Shown here: piece by piece, positions 57,612-64,000 of the stretch | Position numbering within the stretch: the stretch's first letter is position 1 | Layout of the letters: the number at the start of each line of letters is the position of its first letter | Source: Vibrio penaeicida | GTDB taxonomy: Bacteria > Pseudomonadota > Gammaproteobacteria > Enterobacterales > Vibrionaceae | NCBI RefSeq assembly: GCF_002933855.1 | Contig: NZ_BFAQ01000016.1 | Location: forward strand, 91,232 to 155,231 | DNA length: 64,000 nucleotides | Direction of reading: 5' to 3' | Notes under the pieces: model-generated | What the model saw: only the letters and a program-made list of their open reading frames with translations | Told to the model about the DNA's origin: nothing | Database searches by the model: none | Position numbers and translations under genes: made by a program

Positions 57612-57657
57612 TAACTCAGCTATATGGTTGAAAGTAAAAATACAAAAGGGGCAAACA

Positions 57658-57867
57658 ATGATTGAACTGCTATTTGTGTTGGTATTTCTGGGTGTGTTGT
57701 TTTTTACTGGCGTCACCCTAGTGTCGATTTTCGCAGCGGGTGCCGTGGCTTTCGCAGTCATGTTAGTGTTCGGAATGATGGGTATGGTATTTAAGTTATT
57801 GCCTTGGTTAATTGTATTGGCAATTGCTTGGTGGTTCTTCCGTAACAAAGTGTACTGCCCGCGTTAA
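57658..57867 (+). CDS. pspG: Envelope stress response protein PspG
   Basis: A 69-residue membrane protein from the ATG at 57658 (AAGGGG upstream; a GTG-led extension from 57628 would cover the promoter spacer). It has two hydrophobic segments (LLFVLVFLGVLFFTGVTLV and LLPWLIVLAIAWWFF) and a short basic tail, as in PspG. It belongs to the phage shock response that protects proton motive force. The sigma-54 promoter just upstream supports the call. Confidence 0.85.
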   Translation: MIELLFVLVFLGVLFFTGVTLVSIFAAGAVAFAVMLVFGMMGMVFKLLPWLIVLAIAWWFFRNKVYCPR

Positions 57868-57960
57868 AATTGAGTCAGCCCTGAATGAGATGTCTTTTCG
57901 TACAGGGCAATTATGATAGTATCCCCATGTGTTCATAATTGACGGGTGGGGCTTCCTTCC

Positions 57961-58626
57961 ATGAAAAATCGCGTTTGTGCGGCTTTGTTCTCTTCTTCTT
58001 TATTAATGTGTACGTTTTCTTCTTACGCGGAAACGGACTTTTCCGTGAAAGTATCTGGCGATACGTGGTCGGCAAAAACGGCTTATAAGCATGATGCCGA
58101 AACTATTTTAAATAGTGATAGAGAAAACAAGTTCACAGGCTCGTTAGCTCTAGAGCACAATATTACCTATGTGCCAAATTTTAGAGTTCGCTTTAGCCCA
58201 GTAGAAATGAGCTATATCAAATTCAATAAAACGGATTTTACTTTCTACTACGATCTGATTGAGCACGATCTTTTACATTTTGATGCCGGTCTTACGGTTT
58301 CTCAATACGCGAATGGTGTCTACTCAAACCCTGTTGATCCAACGCAGGACTTCAATAAAGTTCTTTTTAGCTGGTATGCCAACGCGGCGATTACTATTCC
58401 TGAAACAAACTTTGATGTAATTGGTGAGTTTGATTTTGGTAATAGCGATGGTGATAAAACAGCCGATGTCACTGCGGGTATGCGCTATCGTTTTGATTTC
58501 GAAAAAGTCGACGTGGCAATTCGAGCTGGATATCGCGTGATGGATTACCGCTTTAACATGTTTTCAGGGCCGAGTGATATGTATTTAACACATGGTGCAT
58601 TTGTCGGAGTCGAAGCGGGATTTTAA
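57961..58626 (+). CDS. YfaZ-like outer-membrane protein
   Basis: A 221-residue protein; the start at 57961 puts the signal peptide (MKNRVCAALFSSSLLMCTFSSYA) at the N-terminus. The rest is a barrel with regular strand spacing (VRFSPVEMSYIKFNKTDF, VTAGMRYRFDFEKVDVAIR) ending GVEAGF. It resembles the YfaZ family of small predicted porins. Substrate unknown. Confidence 0.7.
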   Translation: MKNRVCAALFSSSLLMCTFSSYAETDFSVKVSGDTWSAKTAYKHDAETILNSDRENKFTGSLALEHNITYVPNFRVRFSPVEMSYIKFNKTDFTFYYDLIEHDLLHFDAGLTVSQYANGVYSNPVDPTQDFNKVLFSWYANAAITIPETNFDVIGEFDFGNSDGDKTADVTAGMRYRFDFEKVDVAIRAGYRVMDYRFNMFSGPSDMYLTHGAFVGVEAGF

Positions 58627-58656
58627 TTATTCCCCCGTCTATTCCCCTTAAATTAG

Positions 58657-58692
58657 AAAAGGCATATTGAATCATATCAATATGCCTTTTTG
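58657..58692. terminator. Two-way terminator after the YfaZ-like gene
   Basis: The 14-bp perfect stem AAAAGGCATATTGA/TCAATATGCCTTTT has A and T runs on its outer sides. Confidence 0.85.
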
Positions 58693-58772
58693 TTATTTGT
58701 GTTAACAATCTATTTGCAAAGTGCGTATTTTGCGTCATTCTTATTAACATACTTGTTAGCACGGAACGACCC

Positions 58773-59003
58773 ATGACGATTTCTGAACTGCGAAGCCTGT
58801 ATCAAGATAATCAACTCATTGAGGCAATCATCGAACCTTCTATTCAAGAAGGAACTTGGATTGTGGAGTTTCGCCATACGCGAGGCGGCTTTATTCTTCT
58901 TACCGATTCACACGGTGAAGAGTGTCATTACATAGACTTAGATAAGGCATCTAAATCTGCGCTAGCGGTTGGATTTCGCCAAGTTCGTATTGAAGAGTAC
59001 TGA
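58773..59003 (+). CDS. Small conserved-looking protein, function unknown
   Basis: A 76-residue acidic protein (MTISELRSLYQDNQLIEAII ending FRQVRIEEY) in its own slot between two terminated genes. The even composition and the lack of other frames in the gap suggest that it is real. It seems to be a single small alpha/beta domain without signal peptide or membrane segment. I cannot name the family. Confidence 0.6.
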   Translation: MTISELRSLYQDNQLIEAIIEPSIQEGTWIVEFRHTRGGFILLTDSHGEECHYIDLDKASKSALAVGFRQVRIEEY

Positions 59004-59123
59004 TTCCACTCGTTCACATCCTTTCTTACTTCCAAAAAGTTATAAAACATGCTCATCTATTCTTTTTTATTATTAAGGGGAGTGGTTAATCTATCATCAC
59101 GCAATGAATAGGGATGTCGTGAC

Positions 59124-60947
59124 ATGTTACTTAAGGAACTTTCCGCCCTCGCAAGCCCACTTAACGATCAGCAAATAGGTCAATTACAACAAGCTATTTC
59201 TGAATTGTCCCCACAGCAGCTAGCGTGGGTGAGTGGTTATTTTTGGGGTATAAGTCAAAATCAACCAGCTGGTGCTGCCGCGCCTATTAATCAGGCTGCC
59301 GCCGCCGTAGCCGCAAAACCAGCCGGTAAGCTAAGCATCATCTTCGCCTCACAAACGGGTAACGCGAAAGGCGTTGCAGAAGCGCTGAAAGAAGAAGCGC
59401 AAGCAGAAGGAATTGCAGTAGAGCTATTTGACGCGAGTGATTACAAAGGTAAGAACTTAGCGAAAGAAACCCACGTTATTGTGGTGGCCTCTACAAACGG
59501 TGAAGGTGAAGCACCAGATAACGCTATGGAGCTTCATGAGTTCCTACAATCTAAGAAAGCGCCGAAATTACCGAACTTGCAATATGCAGTGATTGGTTTG
59601 GGTGATTCGAGCTATGAGTTTTTCTGCCAAACGGCAAAAGATTTCGATGAGTACCTGTCTAAGCTAGGTGCGACATCATTTATTGATCGTCTTGATTGTG
59701 ATGTTGACTATGAAGCGCCTGCATCGGAGTGGCGTAAAGCGGCTCTTGAAAAAGCTAAAGACATGCTTTCCGCTGGGAATGAAGCCGAAGTGGTTCAGCT
59801 TCATGCTGGTAGCCAACCTGCTGCCGCTCACAGCCAATACACTAAGCAAAAGCCGTATACCGCAACACTTCTGACTAGCCAGAAGATTACGGGTCGTGAT
59901 TCTGGCAAAGATGTTCGTCATATAGAAATTGATTTAGATGAGTCGGGCATTACCTATCAGCCTGGCGATGCGTTAGGTGTTTGGTATGAAAACAGCGCTG
60001 AGTTGGTCGATGCTATATTAGCGAAGGTTGGTCTGTCGGGTATCGAAACGATTGAAGTTGATGGTGAAAGTCTTTCTATTCGTACTGCGCTGATAAGCAA
60101 ATACGAAGTGACGACGTCTAACCCTCAATTGGTGACTAAGTTTGCAGAACTTTCTGGCAGTAAAAAGCTAGAGAAACTGGTTGCGGATAAAGACAAGTTA
60201 CGTGAATACGCGGGTAATACTCAAGTTATTGATGTGCTTGGAGAGAAGAAAACTAAGCTATCGGCGGAAGAGTTAGTAGGAATACTACGTCGCCTAACGC
60301 CTCGCTTATATTCGATTGCATCTGCGCAAAGCGAAGTTGATGAAGAAGTTCATTTAACGGTAGGTGTCGTGGAATACGGCGTAGGTGAAGAGACTCGCTA
60401 TGGTGGCGCGTCTAGCTTCTTATCCCATCGATTAGAAGAAGGTGGTGAAGTTAAGGTATTTATTGAAAACAATAATAACTTCAAATTGCCACAAGACGAC
60501 AACACGCCAGTGATCATGATTGGTCCAGGTACTGGTATCGCACCTTTCCGTAGCTTCATCCAAGAGCGTGATAACCGCGATGCAGAAGGTAAAAACTGGT
60601 TGTTGTTTGGTGATCGTACTTTCACTCAAGATTTCTTGTATCAGGTGGAATGGCAGAAATATCTGAAATCCGGCCTGCTCACTCAACTAGATGTCGCATT
60701 TAGCCGTGATCAACAAGAAAAAGTATATGTTCAGCATCGAATTCTTGAGCACGCTGAGCAAGTTTGGCAGTGGATTCAAGATGGCGCCTATATCTACGTG
60801 TGTGGTGATGCGACTCGCATGGCGAAAGATGTCAATGATGCATTGGTTTCTGTTGCAAAAGAACATGGCGGTTTAAGCCAAGAAAAAGCAGAAGAATTCA
60901 TTAACGATTTGCGTAAAGCAAAACGTTACCAAAGGGACGTGTACTAA
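59124..60947 (+). CDS. cysJ: Sulfite reductase flavoprotein alpha subunit
   Basis: A 607-residue flavoprotein. The FMN-binding flavodoxin domain ([32 protein letters not shown]) is followed by an FAD/NADPH reductase domain ([29 protein letters not shown], and C-terminal RYQRDVY). It passes electrons from NADPH to CysI. It is the first gene of cysJIH, and its stop overlaps the cysI start (TAATG). Confidence 0.96.
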   Translation: MLLKELSALASPLNDQQIGQLQQAISELSPQQLAWVSGYFWGISQNQPAGAAAPINQAAAAVAAKPAGKLSIIFASQTGNAKGVAEALKEEAQAEGIAVELFDASDYKGKNLAKETHVIVVASTNGEGEAPDNAMELHEFLQSKKAPKLPNLQYAVIGLGDSSYEFFCQTAKDFDEYLSKLGATSFIDRLDCDVDYEAPASEWRKAALEKAKDMLSAGNEAEVVQLHAGSQPAAAHSQYTKQKPYTATLLTSQKITGRDSGKDVRHIEIDLDESGITYQPGDALGVWYENSAELVDAILAKVGLSGIETIEVDGESLSIRTALISKYEVTTSNPQLVTKFAELSGSKKLEKLVADKDKLREYAGNTQVIDVLGEKKTKLSAEELVGILRRLTPRLYSIASAQSEVDEEVHLTVGVVEYGVGEETRYGGASSFLSHRLEEGGEVKVFIENNNNFKLPQDDNTPVIMIGPGTGIAPFRSFIQERDNRDAEGKNWLLFGDRTFTQDFLYQVEWQKYLKSGLLTQLDVAFSRDQQEKVYVQHRILEHAEQVWQWIQDGAYIYVCGDATRMAKDVNDALVSVAKEHGGLSQEKAEEFINDLRKAKRYQRDVY

Positions 60948-62665
60948 TGAGTGATAAGCAAGAAGTATTAGGCGAAGTGCTCGGTCCACTTTCCGACAAT
61001 GAGCGCCTAAAAAGAGAAAGTAATTTCCTACGCGGTACGATCTCTGAAAACTTACAAGATCGTATAACCGGTGGTTTTACCGCAGATAATTTCCAGTTGA
61101 TCCGTTTCCACGGCATGTATCAACAAGATGATCGCGATATTCGTGCAGAGCGTGCAAAGCAAAAGCTTGAGCCACTGCATAACGTAATGTTACGTGCTCG
61201 TATGCCTGGTGGCATTATTAAGCCAGAACAATGGCTAGCTATCGACAAATTTGCCGATGAACATACGTCATATGGAAGTATCCGTTTAACGACTCGTCAA
61301 ACATTCCAGTTCCACGGCGTATTGAAACCAAATATTAAGATGATGCACCAAACGCTAAATAGCATTGGTATTGACTCAATTGCAACTGCGGGTGATGTTA
61401 ACCGAAACGTGCTTTGCACAACCAACCCAATCGAATCACAGTTTCATCAAGAAGCTTATGAGTGGGCGGCGAAAATCAGTGAACACTTACTGCCAAAGAC
61501 GCGTGCTTATGCCGAAATTTGGTTAGATGGTGAAAAAGTTGAAACCACAGATGAAGAGCCAATTCTAGGTAGTAACTATTTACCGCGTAAGTTCAAAACA
61601 ACGGTTGTGATTCCGCCTCAGAATGACGTAGACGTACATGCTAATGACTTGAACTTTGTTGCAATTGCAGAAGACGGGAAGCTAGTTGGCTTTAACGTTT
61701 TAGTGGGTGGTGGCCTTGCCATGACGCATGGTGACACATCGACTTATGCACGTCGTGCGGATGACTTTGGTTTTATCCCTCTAGAAAAAACGCTAGAGGT
61801 TGCGGCAGCAGTGGTTACCACTCAGCGTGACTGGGGTAACCGTTCAAACCGTAAGAATGCTAAAACAAAATACACCCTAGACCGAGTAGGTTCTGATGTA
61901 TTTAAAGCAGAAGTTGAAAGACGAGCTGAAGTAAAGTTTGAAGATAGCCGACCTTACGAGCTGACTTATCGTGGTGATCGGATTGGCTGGGCGGAAGGTA
62001 TCGATGGTAAACACCATTTAGCGCTTTTCATCGAAAACGGTCGTCTTCTGGATTACCCTGGAAAACCTCTGAAAACCGGTGTAGCTGAAATCGCGAAAAT
62101 CCATAAAGGTGATTTCCGCATGACAGCGAATCAGAACCTCATCGTTGCAGGTGTACCAAAGAGCCAGAAAGCGAAAATCGAAAAGATTGCCCGCGAACAC
62201 GGCTTGATGGATGATAGTGTGAGCGAGCAACGCAAAAACTCGATGGCGTGTGTGGCGTTTCCAACTTGTCCACTTGCAATGGCTGAAGCGGAACGCTTCT
62301 TACCAGAGTTTGTTACCGACGTTGAAGGTATCCTAGAAAAACACGGGTTACCAGAAGATGAAAACATCATTTTGCGTATAACTGGCTGTCCTAATGGATG
62401 TGGCCGTGCAATGTTGGCTGAAATTGGCTTAGTCGGTAAAGCACCAGGCCGATATAACTTGCACTTAGGAGGGAACCGCGCAGGTACTCGTATTCCTAAG
62501 ATGTATAAAGAGAACATCACAGATGCTCAAATCCTAGAAGAGATCGATCACTTGGTTGAACGCTGGGCAAATGAGCGTAACGAAGGCGAATGCTTCGGTG
62601 ACTTCACAATTCGTGCTGGCATTATCGAAGAAGTCTTCATCTCTAAGAGGGATTTGCATGCCTGA
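60947..62665 (+). CDS. cysI: Sulfite reductase hemoprotein beta subunit
   Basis: A 572-residue siroheme protein. The four cysteines for the 4Fe-4S/siroheme centre are in [14 protein letters not shown] and [17 protein letters not shown]. It reduces sulfite to sulfide with CysJ. The start overlaps the cysJ stop, and cysH begins inside its last codons. Confidence 0.97.
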   Translation: MSDKQEVLGEVLGPLSDNERLKRESNFLRGTISENLQDRITGGFTADNFQLIRFHGMYQQDDRDIRAERAKQKLEPLHNVMLRARMPGGIIKPEQWLAIDKFADEHTSYGSIRLTTRQTFQFHGVLKPNIKMMHQTLNSIGIDSIATAGDVNRNVLCTTNPIESQFHQEAYEWAAKISEHLLPKTRAYAEIWLDGEKVETTDEEPILGSNYLPRKFKTTVVIPPQNDVDVHANDLNFVAIAEDGKLVGFNVLVGGGLAMTHGDTSTYARRADDFGFIPLEKTLEVAAAVVTTQRDWGNRSNRKNAKTKYTLDRVGSDVFKAEVERRAEVKFEDSRPYELTYRGDRIGWAEGIDGKHHLALFIENGRLLDYPGKPLKTGVAEIAKIHKGDFRMTANQNLIVAGVPKSQKAKIEKIAREHGLMDDSVSEQRKNSMACVAFPTCPLAMAEAERFLPEFVTDVEGILEKHGLPEDENIILRITGCPNGCGRAMLAEIGLVGKAPGRYNLHLGGNRAGTRIPKMYKENITDAQILEEIDHLVERWANERNEGECFGDFTIRAGIIEEVFISKRDLHA

Positions 62666-63437
62666 TACTACAGCAACAAAGAAGCCCCAGCTTTCTGAGT
62701 TACTGTCGATGACCAAGGCGGAGCAGTCGCTGCGCCTTGCTGAATTGAACGGTTATTTAGAAACACTGACGGCACAAGAAAGAGTCGCGTGGGCTATCGA
62801 AAACTTAGAAGGCACACATGCGGTGTCGTCCAGTTTTGGTATTCAGGCTGCAGTGATGCTTCATTTGGTTTCCCAAGTTAAAGCGGATACGCCAGTCATT
62901 CTGACAGATACGGGCTATTTGTTTCCAGAAACGTATCGCTTTATTGATGAACTGACTGAGAAACTTAATTTGAACCTCAAGATCTTCAGTGCAGCAACTA
63001 GCCCTAATTGGCAAGAAGCACGTTATGGAAAATTGTGGGATCAAGGCGTAGAAGGTATAGAAAAATACAACAAGCTAAATAAAGTTGAACCAATGCGTCG
63101 AGCATTAGATGAACTTGAAGTGGGTACGTGGTTTTCTGGTCTTCGCCGCGAGCAATCTAGCTCTCGTGCGAACTTACCAATCTTAGCCATTCAAAATGGT
63201 GTATTTAAGTTTTTGCCTGTAATTGATTGGACGAATAAAGATGTCCACTATTACCTAGAGGAAAACAATCTTCCATATCATCCACTTTGGGATGAAGGTT
63301 ATTTGTCCGTAGGTGACACCCATACAACTCGTAAGTGGGAACCGGGAATGAGCGAAGAAGAAACACGTTTCTTTGGATTGAAGCGCGAATGTGGTCTTCA
63401 TGAAGAAGAGAACGAAAGTGATGGCTCGGGCATTTAA
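62658..63437 (+). CDS. cysH: Phosphoadenylyl-sulfate (PAPS) reductase
   Basis: A 259-residue protein from the ATG at 62658, which overlaps the cysI end by 8 bases; longer in-frame starts lie deep inside cysI. It has [17 protein letters not shown] and [11 protein letters not shown] in the nucleotide-binding part and the catalytic KRECGLH near the C-terminus. It lacks the extra Cys pairs of APS reductases, so PAPS is the substrate. Thioredoxin supplies electrons. Confidence 0.95.
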   Translation: MPDTTATKKPQLSELLSMTKAEQSLRLAELNGYLETLTAQERVAWAIENLEGTHAVSSSFGIQAAVMLHLVSQVKADTPVILTDTGYLFPETYRFIDELTEKLNLNLKIFSAATSPNWQEARYGKLWDQGVEGIEKYNKLNKVEPMRRALDELEVGTWFSGLRREQSSSRANLPILAIQNGVFKFLPVIDWTNKDVHYYLEENNLPYHPLWDEGYLSVGDTHTTRKWEPGMSEEETRFFGLKRECGLHEEENESDGSGI

Positions 63438-63460
63438 ATAACAACTTAGTATCGTGATAG

Positions 63461-63489
63461 AAAAGCTGCTTATGCAGCTTTTCTTTTTT
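63461..63489 (+). terminator. Terminator of the cysJIH operon
   Basis: The stem AAAAGCTGC/GCAGCTTTT with loop TTAT runs into CTTTTTTT. Confidence 0.92.
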
Positions 63490-63640
63490 TATAGGCAATA
63501 TCAGTTGTACTCTTTTTGTACTAAAATGAATAACTTTGTGGATAAGTTGTGTTTATTCTGGGGTGAAATATGGATAAATAAGCGCTTTGTGTTAAATTCA
63601 AAGAAAAGAGTGCTTTTTTCGGTTTTTTATCAAAAAAGTC

Positions 63641-63668
63641 TTGCGCACTTCATTAATCTCCCTATAAT
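63641..63668 (+). promoter_or_regulatory. rRNA operon promoter P1
   Basis: TTGCGC (63641) and TATAAT (63663) have 16-base spacing, an A/T-rich upstream stretch that fits an UP element, and a GC-rich discriminator (GCCGCC) typical of stringent rrn promoters. Confidence 0.8.
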
Positions 63669-63755
63669 GCCGCCTCACTGACACGGCAGACGCCACAAGG
63701 CTTCAGCAGTGTTAGAGAGGTGAAAACTTCTGAGAAAATAAATTTGAAAAAGTGT

Positions 63756-63783
63756 TTGACTCTTCAAATTATCTCGCTAGAAT
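63756..63783 (+). promoter_or_regulatory. rRNA operon promoter P2
   Basis: TTGACT (63756) and TAGAAT (63778) have 16-base spacing, followed by a GC-rich start region. Confidence 0.8.
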
Positions 63784-63793
63784 GCACCTCCGC

Positions 63794-64000
63794 TTCGAGA
63801 GAAAAACTTCTCGAAAAGCAACGCTCTTTAACAATATAGACCTATCAATCTGTGTGGGCACTCGTTGATGATAATCCAAATAGTTTCTTCGGAAACAATT
63901 TAGGTTTCAATGAACTGAGTGACCAATACGATGATAACTTTCTTTAGAAAGGAGTCATTGGCACAGTCAATTCATTATCGTTCTGTTGGAACGATAATAG
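63794..64000 (+). promoter_or_regulatory. rRNA operon leader with boxB-like hairpin and boxA antiterminator
   Basis: The hairpin TTCGAGA/TCTCGAA (63794-63815) is followed by CGCTCTTTAACA (63822-63833), the boxA sequence used by the Nus antitermination complex. A further stem TTATCGTTC/GAACGATAA lies just before the right edge. The 16S gene must begin beyond the window, on the plus strand. Confidence 0.85.

Overview
The window looks like chromosomal DNA of a Vibrio or close Vibrionaceae relative. The housekeeping proteins (rpsF-priB-rpsR-rplI, dnaB, alr, pgi, zur, dusA, pspG, cysJIH, pabA, argD, astA, astD) read as vibrio versions, a vibrio-type MITE lies near 52.4 kb, and the window ends in an rRNA operon promoter and leader.

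Positions 1 to about 37.8 kb form one accessory locus: a hybrid NRPS/PKS metallophore (siderophore-like) system built on the yersiniabactin/pyochelin plan. On the minus strand, in transcription order, are a KS-AT-KR-ACP polyketide synthase, a Cy-A-PCP-oxidase NRPS, a docking-Cy-A-PCP NRPS, an aryl-AMP ligase, a PchB-like isochorismate pyruvate lyase, and an ArCP-Cy starter NRPS cut by the left edge. Two YbtP/YbtQ-type ABC transporter half-molecules and a TonB-dependent receptor follow on the same strand, each probably its own unit. On the plus strand, diverging from the receptor, are a YbtA/PchR-like AraC regulator, an unusual PfaD enoylreductase-MaoC dehydratase fusion, a 2917-residue KS-AT-KR-ACP-Cy-A-MT-PCP megasynthase, a docking-Cy-A-PCP NRPS and a type II thioesterase. 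The divergent control region holds one strong and one weaker Fur-box match and repeated motifs that may be AraC-regulator sites.

The inferred chemistry is an aryl cap (probably salicylate) loaded on the ArCP, cysteine-derived azoline rings of which one is oxidised to a thiazole, two malonate units that are ketoreduced and perhaps dehydrated and enoyl-reduced in trans by the fusion protein, a C- or N-methylated residue, and a final cysteine-type module whose cyclisation motif is damaged. No isochorismate synthase, releasing thioesterase domain, phosphopantetheinyl transferase or MbtH protein is visible; some may lie beyond the left edge.

From 38.2 kb to the right edge the content is ordinary core genome: a secreted GH19 chitinase, pabA, argD-astA-astD, a DUF1338 gene, the rpsF operon, a DUF481 outer-membrane protein, dnaB-alr-OMP, yjbQ, pgi, cheX-zur, dusA, pspG with a sigma-54 promoter, a YfaZ-like porin, cysJIH and the rrn promoters. 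I saw no transposase, integrase, tRNA or CRISPR array. All domain and specificity calls were made by eye from motifs.
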